From NCBI RefSeq assembly GCF_003478035.1, contig NZ_QUEP01000004.1, positions 270,667-334,666 on the forward strand: a DNA stretch of 64,000 nt, given 5' to 3'. Of this stretch, positions 16,411-25,684 are shown piece after piece. A model generated the notes under the pieces. It was not told the origin of the DNA. It searched no databases and saw only the letters and a program-made list of their open reading frames with translations. How positions within the stretch are numbered: position 1 is the stretch's first letter; every line of letters begins with the position of its first letter. The translations under genes and the position numbers were made by a program. The DNA is from Clostridium sp. OF03-18AA (lineage in GTDB: Bacteria > Bacillota > Clostridia > Lachnospirales > Lachnospiraceae).

Positions 16411-17829
16411 GTGGCTCGAAAAAAGGTTCGAAAAGCCGGCGGCAGGGCACAGGCACAGAGACAGGCGGTACAGCGCCAGCAGGCAAAACGTCAGCAAATG
16501 CAGCGCCAGCAGATGTCCGGAAAGCAGGTGGAGCGCCAGCAGATCGAAAGAGAACGGGCGAAACGCCAGCAGGAAGGACAGCGCCGGGAACAGCTTCTGA
16601 TGCAGCAGCGCCAGGAAATGCAGGAGAGGCAGGAGATGCTCCGCAGACAGCAGATGCAGATGCGGGGAGAGCCCGAACAGGAAGGGGAAAGACGGAAAAA
16701 GAAAGCCCGCCGCTTCTATGATTATGACCTTCTTGTGGTCATCATCTTCCTGACGGCATTCGGACTGATCATGATCTACAGCTCCAGTGCGTACAATGCG
16801 CAGGTGAGCGGGCAGCCGTCCACCTACTATATGATGCGTCAGGGAGGAATCGCCGTTGTGGGATTCATCATGATGCTCATCATCTCAAAGATCGACTACC
16901 ACTTTTTTGCGAAGTTTGCCGTTCCGGCGGTGGTCGTATCCTACATCTGCGAATTCCTCGTAACCTTTACTCCGCTGGGAATCGCAGTAAACGGTAAAAA
17001 AAGATGGCTGGGAACAAGATCCCTGCGTTTCCAGCCTGCAGAGCTCGTAAAGATCGTGATGATCCTGTTTCTTGCGGTCGTCATCACGAGACTTGGAAAA
17101 CGGATCAATGAATGGCGCGTGTGGGGAATGCTTGTGGTGCTGCTCGGACCGCTGGCGCTCTTTGTCACGCTGAACAACCTGAGTTCCGGTATCATCATCT
17201 GCGGGATCGCTTTTGTGATGATGTTTGTCGCATGCAAGAGAAAATGGCCGTTTATATTGGTCGTGGCGGGGCTGATCGTCGTGATCGTATTCGCCCCCCC
17301 TGTGGCCATCGCCATGGAGAAAGCGGGAATCCTTCACTCCTACCAGCTGAGCAGAATTCTGGTATGGAAAAATCCGGAGGCATACCCGAAGTCCGGCGGA
17401 TATCAGGTCTTACAGGGACTTTATGCGATCGGTTCCGGCGGACTTCTCGGAAAGGGGCTCGGACAGAGTATCCAGAAATTAAGTTTCCTTCCGGAGCCGC
17501 AGAATGATATGATCTTTGCGGTGATCTGTGAGGAGCTGGGACTTTTCGGCGCGATCGCCGTGATCTTCATGTTCCTCTTCATGCTGTACCGTTTCCTTGT
17601 CATTGCGGGAAACGCGCCGGATCTGTTCGGTGCGATGCTGGTGACAGGCGTCCTGGCGCATATCGCGATCCAGGTTGTCTTAAACATCGCCGTTGTTACC
17701 AACGTGATCCCGAACACAGGTATCACACTTCCGTTTATCAGTTACGGAGGTACGTCGGTCCTGTTTTTGATGGTGGAAATGGGAATGGTCCTGAGCGTGT
17801 CCAACCGGATCCGGCTGGAACAGGCGTAA
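16411..17829 (+). CDS. ftsW: FtsW peptidoglycan polymerase with Gln/Arg-rich N-terminal extension
   Basis: 472 residues from a GTG at 16411 behind GGAGG. Residues 1-104 are cytoplasmic, highly charged and built from loose repeats of RQQ/QRQ; helical or coiled-coil structure is likely. The membrane part (105-470) is a SEDS protein: GKKRWLGTRSLRFQPAEL, GYQVLQGLYAIGSGGLLGKG, LPEPQNDMIFAVICEE and ISYGGTSVL are all conserved. FtsW polymerises lipid II at the septum with the class B PBP. The long N-terminal extension is not part of the usual FtsW plan. The Q/R region lies in the same frame, with no better start between it and the membrane domain. Confidence 0.92.
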   Translation: MARKKVRKAGGRAQAQRQAVQRQQAKRQQMQRQQMSGKQVERQQIERERAKRQQEGQRREQLLMQQRQEMQERQEMLRRQQMQMRGEPEQEGERRKKKARRFYDYDLLVVIIFLTAFGLIMIYSSSAYNAQVSGQPSTYYMMRQGGIAVVGFIMMLIISKIDYHFFAKFAVPAVVVSYICEFLVTFTPLGIAVNGKKRWLGTRSLRFQPAELVKIVMILFLAVVITRLGKRINEWRVWGMLVVLLGPLALFVTLNNLSSGIIICGIAFVMMFVACKRKWPFILVVAGLIVVIVFAPPVAIAMEKAGILHSYQLSRILVWKNPEAYPKSGGYQVLQGLYAIGSGGLLGKGLGQSIQKLSFLPEPQNDMIFAVICEELGLFGAIAVIFMFLFMLYRFLVIAGNAPDLFGAMLVTGVLAHIAIQVVLNIAVVTNVIPNTGITLPFISYGGTSVLFLMVEMGMVLSVSNRIRLEQA

Positions 17830-17917
17830 GCGTCCTGAAAATGTAAGGCGCAGAACAGGAACAAAAAATATTTTTCCGCATATACTGTTTTATAGCGGCA
17901 TATGCGGGGGAATCGGT

Positions 17918-19186
17918 TTGCAGGTATATAAAGTTCAGGGGCTCAGGCCTCTGCGTGGAAAAATAAAGATCCAGGGTTCAAAAAATGCAGTACTGCCGAT
18001 GATGGCGGCGAGTCTCCTCACGGAAGGATGCACCGAGATCCGGAATGTTCCGAGAATCTCGGATGTGTTCCTCATGGCGGAGATCATCAGAGACCTGGGA
18101 TGCCGGGTGATCTTTGAGGATGATGTTCTTATGATCGATGCCTCAGGGCTTTCGGGGACAGTGATCCCGGAGGAGACAGTGGGGAAGATGAGGTCTTCCA
18201 GTCTGCTCTTAGGACCGCTGCTTTCCAGAGGCGGGGAGGTGACGACCTGGTATCCGGGTGGCTGCGTGATCGGAAAACGTCCGATCGATTTTCATCTGGA
18301 TGTGCTCCGGGCAATGGGAGCAGAGATACTTGATGATGGCGGAATGCTGATTGCAAAAGCGGAAACGCTTTGCGGAACAACATTCCGTTTTCCATATCCG
18401 AGTGTCGGGGCGACGGAGAATGCGGTGATGGCTGCTGTGCTGGCGTCCGGTACGACGAAACTCCTCAACTGTGCGCGGGAGCCGGAGATCGCGGAACTCT
18501 GCGGATTTTTGCGGTCCATGGGAGCGAAGATCAGCGGGGAGCGGACCGGGACCATCACGGTGACTGGAGTGGAAAAGCTCTTTCCGACAAACCATGTGAC
18601 AGCGGGAGACAGAATCTGCGCCGGGACATACCTGGCGGCGGCAGCGGCATCCGGCGGCGAGATCGAGATCACCGGAGTGGAGCCGGTCGTCCTGGTGGAA
18701 CCGTTAAAGGTACTCCGGAAAATGGGGGCCGGACTCCGGATCTTCGGGGCAGCCGGTCCGAAGGCGAGGATCCGCATGGTGATGGAACGGCGCCCGGCCG
18801 GGATCACGATCGATACCGGACCGTATCCGGGATTTCCGACGGATCTGCAGTCGGTCTTTCTCGCGGCGGAGGCGTCGGGAACCGGGGAGAGCCAGATCCG
18901 GGAGACCGTATACGAGGCGAGATTCGAGGCGGCGGTGCGCCTTGCGTCTTTTGGAGTCGATGTATCGGTTCACGGAGATACAGCCATAATAAAAGGAAGA
19001 TATCCGCTTCTTCCCGGAGTTGTCGAGACACCGGATCTTCGCGGCGGAGCAGCGCTTCTCGTCGCAGCTCTGTCGGCAGGCGGACTCAGCGTGGTCTCGG
19101 ACCGGGGACACTTAAAGCGCGGATATGAAGATATCGTAAGAGATCTCAGAATACTGGGAGCGGACATTGAAGAGAATATTCTTTAA
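17918..19186 (+). CDS. murA: UDP-N-acetylglucosamine 1-carboxyvinyltransferase
   Basis: 422 residues from a TTG at 17918, behind GCGGGGG. Lys22 lies in QGSKNAVLP, and the catalytic cysteine is Cys116 in YPGGCVIGKRPIDFH, the residue alkylated by fosfomycin in other MurA proteins. PDLRGGAA carries the conserved active-site Arg. MurA makes the first committed peptidoglycan precursor by transferring enolpyruvate to UDP-GlcNAc. The gene occupies the slot between ftsW and ftsQ where murG is found in many dcw clusters. Clostridia often have a second murA elsewhere. Confidence 0.93.
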   Translation: MQVYKVQGLRPLRGKIKIQGSKNAVLPMMAASLLTEGCTEIRNVPRISDVFLMAEIIRDLGCRVIFEDDVLMIDASGLSGTVIPEETVGKMRSSSLLLGPLLSRGGEVTTWYPGGCVIGKRPIDFHLDVLRAMGAEILDDGGMLIAKAETLCGTTFRFPYPSVGATENAVMAAVLASGTTKLLNCAREPEIAELCGFLRSMGAKISGERTGTITVTGVEKLFPTNHVTAGDRICAGTYLAAAAASGGEIEITGVEPVVLVEPLKVLRKMGAGLRIFGAAGPKARIRMVMERRPAGITIDTGPYPGFPTDLQSVFLAAEASGTGESQIRETVYEARFEAAVRLASFGVDVSVHGDTAIIKGRYPLLPGVVETPDLRGGAALLVAALSAGGLSVVSDRGHLKRGYEDIVRDLRILGADIEENIL

Positions 19187-19261
19187 GAAAAAGAGATCAT
19201 GCGGCGGCTGTGTACCGGAAATACTTCCCGGTACAGCAGGCTGCGATCAGGCAGATAACGG

Positions 19262-20086
19262 GTGAGAGGAATGTTATTTAGAAGAAGAGGACTTGGTTTT
19301 GGAAGGCGCAGCTTCGGGATCCATTTCGGGAGAAGGAGCAGCAGCGGTTTTGGAATGTATCATAGGAGAGACGGAAGAAAGAAGGGGATCATTCTCGGGG
19401 TGATTCTGGGAATCCTCATCATTCTTCTCGTCCTCATCTTTTCGGTCCGCATCAAGGATGTGGAGGTGAGCGGCAACAAACAATATACAAAGGAACAGAT
19501 CGAGTCGCTTTTGTTTGACGGGAAATGGTCGAGAAATTCTGCGTTCTGCTACTATCAGAACCGGTTTAAGGAACATAAGTCCATTCCGTTCATCGAGGAA
19601 TACAAGATCAATTTCAAGAGTCCCACGAAGGTGGAGGTCGTTGTTTTCGAGAAGAGCGTTGTGGGCTGCGTTTCCTATATGAGCAGCTATATGTACTTTG
19701 ATAAGGACGGGATCATCGTTGAGAGTTCTTCTGAACAGCTTCCGGGAGTTCCGGTGATCACCGGACTGGAGTTCGGACATATCGTCCTGCACCAGCCGCT
19801 TCCTGTGGCGGATCAGGATATCTTCGGAGAGATCTTAAATCTGACGCAGGTACTGAACGTCAGCGGCATCCAGGTGGACAGGATCAATTACAGCAGCTAC
19901 AAAGAGGCGGAGCTTGTGATGGGAGATATTACGGTGGAACTCGGGAACTCTGACAGCCTCGACGGAAAGGTCGCGGAACTTCATGATATTATGCCGGAAC
20001 TTTCCGGTCTCTCCGGTACTTTGTATCTGGATACTTACGATGAGACGAATTCCAGCCCGACATACCGTTTCGTAAAGAAAAACTAA
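19262..20086 (+). CDS. ftsQ: Cell division protein FtsQ/DivIB
   Basis: About 274 residues: an Arg/Gly-rich cytoplasmic N-terminus (to about 42), a membrane helix (GIILGVILGILIILLVLIFS), then a POTRA domain beginning VRIKDVEVSGNKQYTKEQIE and a beta domain. This is the FtsQ/DivIB layout; the protein joins FtsL and DivIC outside the membrane. The start could be the GTG at 19262 or the ATG at 19271; neither has ideal ribosome-binding spacing. It lies directly before ftsZ, as in most Firmicutes. Confidence 0.88.
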   Translation: MRGMLFRRRGLGFGRRSFGIHFGRRSSSGFGMYHRRDGRKKGIILGVILGILIILLVLIFSVRIKDVEVSGNKQYTKEQIESLLFDGKWSRNSAFCYYQNRFKEHKSIPFIEEYKINFKSPTKVEVVVFEKSVVGCVSYMSSYMYFDKDGIIVESSSEQLPGVPVITGLEFGHIVLHQPLPVADQDIFGEILNLTQVLNVSGIQVDRINYSSYKEAELVMGDITVELGNSDSLDGKVAELHDIMPELSGLSGTLYLDTYDETNSSPTYRFVKKN

Positions 20087-20116
20087 AAAAACCATCAAAA
20101 AACCACAAATTAAAGG

Positions 20117-20145
20117 TTGATATTTTTCAAAAAATCAAATATGAT
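20117..20145 (+). promoter_or_regulatory. Sigma-A promoter of ftsZ
   Basis: TTGATA (20117-20122) and TATGAT (20140-20145) with a 17-bp spacer. The expected start near 20152 gives a leader of about 75 nt. It allows ftsZ to be expressed apart from the long upstream operon. Confidence 0.75.
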
Positions 20146-20226
20146 ATATGTTAGATTAACTTGGGATTTTTATGCCATGCTAATGAAGATATAATAGATT
20201 GATAGATATTAAAGGAGGAGACATTC

Positions 20227-21420
20227 TTGTTAGAGATTAAGATAAACGAGGCAGAGAATGCCGCAAGAATTCTTGTGATCGGTGTCGGCGGCGCCGGAAA
20301 TAACGCGGTAAACCGCATGGTAGAAGAAAATATTATGGGCGTTGAGTTTATCGGTATCAACACAGATAAACAGGCGCTTCAGTTCTGTAAAGCTCCGACT
20401 GCTATGCAGATCGGTGAGAAGCTCACAAAAGGACTTGGTGCCGGTGCAAAACCGGAGATCGGTGAGAAGGCAGCCGAGGAGAGCCAGGAGGAGATCTCCC
20501 AGGCATTAAAGGGAGCCGATATGGTATTCGTTACCTGTGGTATGGGCGGCGGAACCGGTACCGGTGCAGCTCCGGTGATCGCTCAGATCGCGAAAGATAT
20601 GGGAATTCTGACAGTCGGCGTTGTAACAAAGCCGTTCCGTTTTGAAGCAAGACAGAGAATGAACAACGCGTTAAAGGGAATCGAGAACTTAAAGAACGCA
20701 GTTGACACTCTGATCGTAATCCCGAACGACCGTCTCCTTGAGATCGTTGACAGACGGACAACCATGCCGGATGCATTAAAGAAAGCCGATGAGGTCCTTC
20801 TTCAGGCTGTACAGGGAATCACAGATCTGATCAACGTTCCGGGTCTTATCAATCTTGACTTCGCAGATGTTCAGACTGTAATGACAGACAAGGGCATCGC
20901 ACATATCGGTATCGGCAAGGCGAAGGGCGACGAGAAGGCACTCGAGGCTGTAAAACAGGCTGTATCCAGCCCGCTTCTTGAGACAACGATCGAGGGCGCT
21001 TCCCACGTGATCATCAACATTTCCGGTGATATCAGCCTGATCGAGGCAAACGAGGCTGCCGGTTATGTTCAGGAGCTCGCAGGTGATGATGCAAACATCA
21101 TCTTCGGTGCAATGTACGATGAGAACGCAGAGGACGAGGTAACGATCACTGTTATCGCGACAGGTCTTGATGCTCACGGCGCAAACACACCGGTTGAGCG
21201 CGCAATGAAGGACTTTACAAACTATAAGACAAAAGTTCCGGCTCAGCAGGCTCCGATCCAGAGAACTGCTCCGACCGTAAAAGTTCCGTCTGAGGCAGCA
21301 GCTACAACAGAGCCTGCTCCGAAGTACAATATTCCGACCGGAAACGCACCGGTTTACCGTCCGGCACAGCGCGGCGAGACTCAGATCAACATCCCGGATT
21401 TCTTAAAGAACCGCAGATAA
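20227..21420 (+). CDS. ftsZ: Cell division GTPase FtsZ
   Basis: 397 residues from a TTG at 20227 behind a near-perfect AAAGGAGGAG site. The nucleotide-binding domain has [12 protein letters not shown] and the tubulin signature [13 protein letters not shown]; the C-terminal domain follows, then a Pro/Ala/Thr-rich linker (about 320-375) and the conserved tail IPDFLKNRR that binds FtsA/SepF-type partners. FtsZ polymerises into the Z-ring. Its own sigma-A promoter is at 20117 and a terminator follows. ftsA is not present in the cluster. Confidence 0.98.
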   Translation: MLEIKINEAENAARILVIGVGGAGNNAVNRMVEENIMGVEFIGINTDKQALQFCKAPTAMQIGEKLTKGLGAGAKPEIGEKAAEESQEEISQALKGADMVFVTCGMGGGTGTGAAPVIAQIAKDMGILTVGVVTKPFRFEARQRMNNALKGIENLKNAVDTLIVIPNDRLLEIVDRRTTMPDALKKADEVLLQAVQGITDLINVPGLINLDFADVQTVMTDKGIAHIGIGKAKGDEKALEAVKQAVSSPLLETTIEGASHVIINISGDISLIEANEAAGYVQELAGDDANIIFGAMYDENAEDEVTITVIATGLDAHGANTPVERAMKDFTNYKTKVPAQQAPIQRTAPTVKVPSEAAATTEPAPKYNIPTGNAPVYRPAQRGETQINIPDFLKNRR

Positions 21421-21471
21421 GATCCTGAGAACGGACAAGCTGCTTAAAAACAGTAAGGATGAACATATGAG

Positions 21472-21505
21472 GACCCAGGGAGAGAAATCTTCCCGGGTCT
21501 TTTTG
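21472..21505 (+). terminator. Intrinsic terminator after ftsZ
   Basis: GACCC-AGGGAGA (from 21472) can fold on TCTTCCCGGGTC, followed by TTTTT. It closes the division operon. Confidence 0.7.
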
Positions 21506-21595
21506 GTTTCATAGAAAATTCCGATGGAACTTCCTGTGAAATTAAAAGGCACAGCATGCCTGAGATTTTATACATCACTTCTATAAAAATTCATC

Positions 21596-21640
21596 GCGGA
21601 TCCCGACAGGAAAATGTCTGGATCCGCATTCTTTTTTTCT
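21596..21640 (+). terminator. Second intrinsic terminator between ftsZ and spoIIGA
   Basis: GCGGATCCCGACA and TGTCTGGATCCGC form a long stem ending at 21627, then a run of Ts (21631-21638). It separates ftsZ transcription from the sporulation operon. Confidence 0.75.
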
Positions 21641-21751
21641 TCTGTTTTCACAGATCCTGCAAATATCAGCGAAAATTTCCAATTTTTACGAAAAAACAGG
21701 GAAGAACCTGTTGGAAGAACCCGATGAGTTTCCAGGGTTCGCGTCCCCGCT

Positions 21752-21784
21752 TTGACAAATTCCGGAGAGGAAGACAGGTATACT
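21752..21784 (+). promoter_or_regulatory. spoIIG-type promoter with long spacer (Spo0A-dependent candidate)
   Basis: TTGACA (21752-21757) and TATACT (21779-21784) are separated by 21 bp rather than 17. The Bacillus subtilis spoIIG promoter has the same design, a 22-bp spacer that requires Spo0A~P. A partial Spo0A-box-like TTACGAA lies at about 21686-21692. The start point would be near 21791, about 100 bp before spoIIGA. Confidence 0.6.
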
Positions 21785-21894
21785 GTTGGAAAACGATATC
21801 AGGATTTCGGGGACGGATGATCGGAACTGAAAATCCTGTCTGACGCAGTATGGGCGGTCTTTGACGGTCCGGAATGCGGAAAGGGGGAATCCCG

Positions 21895-22749
21895 GTGGAA
21901 TATGAATGGTACGCCGATCTCTTTTTTCTGGAAGAGGCGTACCGGGATGTCTTGATCCTGTGGCTGGCGGCGGTGCTCGGGAGAAAGAAGATGTCTGTTT
22001 TCCGGCTTTTGGCGGCGGGAATTGCAGGCGGACTTTGCGGGACCGCAGTTTCCTGCCTTGAGCTGTCAGGAATCGCAGCACGGATTACGGGAAGAAGCCT
22101 GGCGGCCTGGATTTTCTGGGAAAGCGGAAAAGTTCTGATAAACGGGTTTTTGATTATAACGGCTGCGCTTCCCCCAAAAAGAGTGTCCGGATGGAAAAAA
22201 GCGTTCTTTCAAAAGGGAAAGGAGCTTGGATTGCTGGTCTTGTCAGCGGGGATCCTGCAGAGCGGTCTTGCGGTCTTGCGGGAGCGCTGCTTTCTCACCG
22301 GGTGGAAAAGTCTTCTGTTTATGGGATTTTTCTGTGCAGGAGCGCGCTTCTTTGCGGAGGCGCTCGTGAAGCGGCCGGTGATCGGAAAAATGAGGTATCA
22401 GGTCCGGCTTTTCCTGAACGGACGATCAAAGGAGTTTACCGCGATGGAGGATTCCGGGAATCGTCTCGTGGAACCTGTGACGGGAAAGCCGGTCAGCATT
22501 ATCGCAGCGGCAGATGCGAAAGAGTTTGGGAGCGAGCCGGCAGGCGTCCTGATGATCCCGTACCGGGCGGTAGGGACAAAAAGCGGAATGCTTCCGGGGA
22601 TCCTGTTCGACCGGATGGAGATCATGGACGGAGAGAACAGGAGTGTCCGGATTGACAGACCGGTCGTGGCTGTCTCGAAGGAACCGCTGTTTTTCAGAAA
22701 AGATTTTACGATGATCCTGCCGGAAAGTCTTTTCACTGATAAGTTATGA
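21895..22749 (+). CDS. spoIIGA: Sigma-E processing peptidase SpoIIGA
   Basis: 284 residues from a GTG at 21895 behind AAAGGGGGA; an ATG at 21874 is also in frame but has no site. The N-terminal half is hydrophobic with several membrane helices; the C-terminal half has the aspartic-protease-like motif [21 protein letters not shown]. SpoIIGA removes the pro-sequence of sigma-E in the mother cell after a forespore signal. It is followed within 10 bp by sigE. Sequence in the membrane half is poorly conserved, so the call rests on the motif and the neighbour. Confidence 0.9.
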   Translation: MEYEWYADLFFLEEAYRDVLILWLAAVLGRKKMSVFRLLAAGIAGGLCGTAVSCLELSGIAARITGRSLAAWIFWESGKVLINGFLIITAALPPKRVSGWKKAFFQKGKELGLLVLSAGILQSGLAVLRERCFLTGWKSLLFMGFFCAGARFFAEALVKRPVIGKMRYQVRLFLNGRSKEFTAMEDSGNRLVEPVTGKPVSIIAAADAKEFGSEPAGVLMIPYRAVGTKSGMLPGILFDRMEIMDGENRSVRIDRPVVAVSKEPLFFRKDFTMILPESLFTDKL

Positions 22750-22759
22750 AAGGGAGAAA

Positions 22760-23506
22760 ATGAGTATGATCATGAGAATTTCTATGCCAAACCGGTTTCG
22801 GTTAAAAAAAGTGATGGGATTCCGGACAATGATCCGTCCGGAGCGCGGGGAGATCCATTACATCGGAGGCGCGGATATCCTCCCGGCACCGCTGTCCTTG
22901 AAGGAGGAGACGGAGGCGTTAAATAAGTTTGGAACGGAGGAGGAAAAAGATGCAAAATCAGAGCTGATCGAACATAATCTCCGTCTGGTCGTTTACATAG
23001 CAAAGAAATTTGACAACACGAGCGTCGGGGTCGAAGACCTGATCTCTATCGGGACGATCGGTCTCATCAAGGCGATCAATACATTCAATCCGACGAAGAA
23101 TATCAAGCTGGCGACTTACGCGTCCAGATGCATCGAGAATGAGATCCTCATGTATCTCAGGAGAACCAGCAAGATGAAGCTGGAGGTCTCCATCGATGAG
23201 CCGTTAAACGTGGACTGGGATGGAAATGAGCTGCTCTTATCGGATATCCTTGGCACCGATGAGGATGTGATCTACAAGGACATGGAGGACGAGGTGGAAA
23301 AGGATCTCCTGAAAAATGCGGTGAGCCGGCTGAGTCCGAGAGAGCGGAAGATCGTGGAGCTGCGCTACGGCCTAAAGCGCCAGGACGGGGCGGAGATGAC
23401 CCAGAAGGAGGTGGCGGATCTCATGGGAATCTCGCAGTCCTATATTTCGCGGCTCGAGAAGAAGATCATGATGAGGTTAAAGAAGGAAATCGTGAAATTC
23501 GAGTAG
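22760..23506 (+). CDS. sigE: RNA polymerase sporulation sigma factor SigE (pro-sigma-E)
   Basis: 248 residues. After a pro-sequence of about 25-30 residues, region 2 ([33 protein letters not shown], split over 75-110) and region 4 ([15 protein letters not shown] and [14 protein letters not shown]) match sigma-E. It directs mother-cell transcription after cleavage by SpoIIGA, encoded just upstream. AAAGGGAG precedes the ATG. In Bacillus and many Clostridia sigG follows; here the next gene is on the other strand and unrelated. Confidence 0.96.
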   Translation: MSMIMRISMPNRFRLKKVMGFRTMIRPERGEIHYIGGADILPAPLSLKEETEALNKFGTEEEKDAKSELIEHNLRLVVYIAKKFDNTSVGVEDLISIGTIGLIKAINTFNPTKNIKLATYASRCIENEILMYLRRTSKMKLEVSIDEPLNVDWDGNELLLSDILGTDEDVIYKDMEDEVEKDLLKNAVSRLSPRERKIVELRYGLKRQDGAEMTQKEVADLMGISQSYISRLEKKIMMRLKKEIVKFE

Positions 23507-23572
23507 AGCAGAGCGTGTGACGAGTCATATCCGAAAATGGTGAAAAAGACAGGTAGGAAATCCGCGACCAGA

Positions 23573-23624
23573 ACTGTATCATACGGAATTTTCAGTTCAG
23601 AAAATTCCTACCATGAAAAGTAAC
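23573..23624 (-). repeat. Dispersed hairpin repeat, family A, copy 2
   Basis: Reverse-oriented single hairpin unit: GGAATTTTC facing GAAAATTCC, flanked by the same GTTACTTTTC and GTATGATACAGT blocks as the copies at 38663 and 38798. It lies between sigE and the following terminator. Confidence 0.75.
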
Positions 23625-23632
23625 AAATAAAA

Positions 23633-23677
23633 GAACTGTCTGACTGAAAAATTATCAGCCAGACAGTCCCTTTTGTC
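23633..23677. terminator. Terminator between convergent sigE and zinc-ribbon gene
   Basis: AACTGTCTGACTG (about 23634-23646) pairs with a near-complement CAGCCAGACAGT up to 23667, followed by CCCTTTTG. It can serve both converging genes. Confidence 0.7.
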
Positions 23678-23687
23678 TAATGGAAAA

Positions 23688-24404
23688 TTACTCATCATAC
23701 AGCTTCGCGTACAGCATCTCACACAGCGAATCTGCGTAGGCCTGGTCCGGAATATCGCGGCCGGTGATCAGGAAATCCTGGATCAGCTCGAAGCGCTTGA
23801 GACTCAGCTCTTCACCGGAAAGATCCGGATCTTCCATCAAGAGCTGCTCATCGAGTTCTTTTGCGGAATAATTCCTTAAGAACCAGTCGATGATCTCCTG
23901 AGTCTCCCGTTTTTCGTCGTCGGCTTCCACTTTTAACTCGGCGGCGCGTTTCCTTGAGGAGACGGCGACGACAAGGCTGGCGACGGCGAGAATGACAAGT
24001 GCCCCCTCAAAGATGTATTTCTGGAATCCCTCCATCGGGAGATGGAAGACGCCGAGAAGGCAGAGCGCGGCTCCCACGGCGAGAACCCCGCCGACCAGGA
24101 AAAATGCGGATGCGGAGGAGCTCATGTCCTCGTAGCGCTGCCCTTTATCGACGTAGGCATGGACGATCTCGTCAGCCGGTTTCTTTTTGGCGGAAGAGAT
24201 TTCGTCGGGATCCGCGTTTTCTGCTTTGGCCATCTCACCGGAGAACGGATCCATCTCCTGCGCCATGACGGCAAGCTGTTCTTCTTTTTCTTTCTGTTTC
24301 ATCGCGTCAGCGACTTCTTTTGATTCCACGAGAGGACCGCCGCAGTCGCTGCAGACCTTGATCCCCTCAACAAATTCCATATCACATTTCGGACAATAAG
24401 GCAT
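23688..24404 (-). CDS. Zinc-ribbon membrane protein of unknown function
   Basis: 238 residues. The N-terminus is a zinc ribbon with two Cys pairs (CPKC and CSDCGG, residues 4-22). A charged linker follows, then two hydrophobic helices (about 99-120 and 131-149), and a charged, helical cytoplasmic C-terminus. GGAGGG precedes the ATG on the minus strand. No enzymatic motif is seen. Such double-part proteins are common in Clostridia and their role is unknown. It is divergent from degV, with repeats filling the 395 bp between them. Confidence 0.75.
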   Translation of the reverse strand: MPYCPKCDMEFVEGIKVCSDCGGPLVESKEVADAMKQKEKEEQLAVMAQEMDPFSGEMAKAENADPDEISSAKKKPADEIVHAYVDKGQRYEDMSSSASAFFLVGGVLAVGAALCLLGVFHLPMEGFQKYIFEGALVILAVASLVVAVSSRKRAAELKVEADDEKRETQEIIDWFLRNYSAKELDEQLLMEDPDLSGEELSLKRFELIQDFLITGRDIPDQAYADSLCEMLYAKLYDE

Positions 24405-24432
24405 AACCTTTCCCTCCAGAATTTAAAATAAA

Positions 24433-24583
24433 GTGCCAAACATGCAAGCATGTTTTTCACTCGCTTACTGCTCAAACATATTACGGCTCGCACTTCGTGC
24501 TAAGCGCTGCTGCGCAGCTGCCGTAATCGGCTTCGCCGCTCGTGCCAAACATGCAAGCATGTTTTTCACTCGCTTACTGCTCA
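24433..24583 (+). repeat. 42-bp direct repeats flanking a palindrome
   Basis: An identical 42-bp sequence starting GTGCCAAACATGCAAGC is found at 24433-24474 and 24542-24583. Each copy contains the small hairpin CATGC-AA-GCATG. Between them lies ATTACGG (24480-24486) facing CCGTAAT (24526-24532), with smaller palindromes inside. The block sits in the shared upstream region of two divergent genes. Origin is unknown; it may be a degenerate small mobile element. Confidence 0.75.
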
Positions 24584-24710
24584 GCATATCATATTTTTGA
24601 ATATTCGTCCACAGTTTGGGTAGTTTTGGACTTCCATTTATATAGGAAATCGGTTAAAATAAGAAGAAGGTCTGTCTGCGTGGAAGAAAAGAAAAAACGC
24701 AGCGGGACAG

Positions 24711-24766
24711 GGTTACTTTTCAAAGGTAGGAATTTTCTGAATGGAAAAATCCGTATGATATAGTAA
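24711..24766 (+). repeat. Dispersed hairpin repeat, family A, copy 3 (diverged)
   Basis: GGTTACTTTTC, GGTAGGAATTTTC and CCGTATGATA blocks match the family, but the hairpin arms contain mismatches. It lies shortly upstream of the degV ribosome-binding site. Confidence 0.65.
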
Positions 24767-24799
24767 CGGGCGAAGAGAAACAGAAAGGGGAAATTTTGT

Positions 24800-25684
24800 A
24801 TGAAGATCGCAGTTGTTACAGACAGCAACAGCGGGATCACCCAGGCACAGGCAAAAGAGATGGGGATCACGGTCCTGCCGATGCCGTTTATGATAGATGG
24901 AGAAACGTATTATGAGGATATTACACTGACCCAGGAGCAGTTTTATCAGAGGCTGAAGGACAATTCCGATATCTCGACCTCACAGCCGACACCGGACTCC
25001 ATCATGAAACTGTGGGATGAACTGTTAAAAGAGTATGATCAGATCGTCCACATCCCGATGTCCGCCGGACTTTCCGGATCCTGCGCGACTGCAATGATGC
25101 TGGCGGGAGAGGACGAGTACGAGGGAAATGTATTTGTCGTTGATAATCACCGGATCTCCGTGACCCAGTATCAGTCCGTGAAGGACGCGATGATGCTGGC
25201 AGATATGGGAATGGACGGCGCACAGATCAAAAAGCGCCTGGAGGAGACAGCGGCTGATTCCGTGATCTTTGTCACGGTGGACACCCTGAAATACCTAAAA
25301 AAAGGCGGACGCATCACACCGGCGGCCGCGGCTCTCGGCACACTTTTAAGGATCAAGCCGGTCCTGATTATCCTGGGAGAAAAGCTGGATTCCTTTGCAA
25401 AGGCCCGCACGATGAAGCAGGCGAAGACACTGATGATGAATGCGATCCAGAAAGAGCTGGATGAGAGAATTCATGACAGTGAGTGCAAAGACTGCCACCT
25501 TGCGATCGCCCATTCGGACAACGAGGAGGCGGCTCTGGAGTTTAAGAAGGAAGTGGAAGAGCGATTCCCGGACGCAGATATCTATCTGGCACCGCTTTCC
25601 CTGAGCATTGCCTGCCATATCGGACCGGGCAGCCTTGCGCTGACGGCAACAAGAAAGATGGAAGAGGAACATGAGAAAAATTAG
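24800..25684 (+). CDS. DegV family fatty-acid-binding protein
   Basis: 294 residues. The DegV fold is marked by KIAVVTDSNSGITQAQAKE at the start, STSQPTPDSI in the lipid-binding pocket, the PMSAGLSGSCATAMM loop, and KYLKKGGRITPAAAALGTLL. Members bind fatty acids; some supply the fatty acid kinase FakA with acyl chains for phosphorylation and lipid synthesis. No fakA lies nearby. A GAAAGGGGAAA ribosome-binding site precedes the ATG. It overlaps the histidine kinase by 14 bp, so the two are translated together. Confidence 0.92.
   Translation: MKIAVVTDSNSGITQAQAKEMGITVLPMPFMIDGETYYEDITLTQEQFYQRLKDNSDISTSQPTPDSIMKLWDELLKEYDQIVHIPMSAGLSGSCATAMMLAGEDEYEGNVFVVDNHRISVTQYQSVKDAMMLADMGMDGAQIKKRLEETAADSVIFVTVDTLKYLKKGGRITPAAAALGTLLRIKPVLIILGEKLDSFAKARTMKQAKTLMMNAIQKELDERIHDSECKDCHLAIAHSDNEEAALEFKKEVEERFPDADIYLAPLSLSIACHIGPGSLALTATRKMEEEHEKN

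Noticed and set aside
18370..19128. 252-residue plus-strand ORF in another frame
   Set aside because: Lies inside murA, whose catalytic motifs define the true frame; highly Arg/Gly-biased translation.
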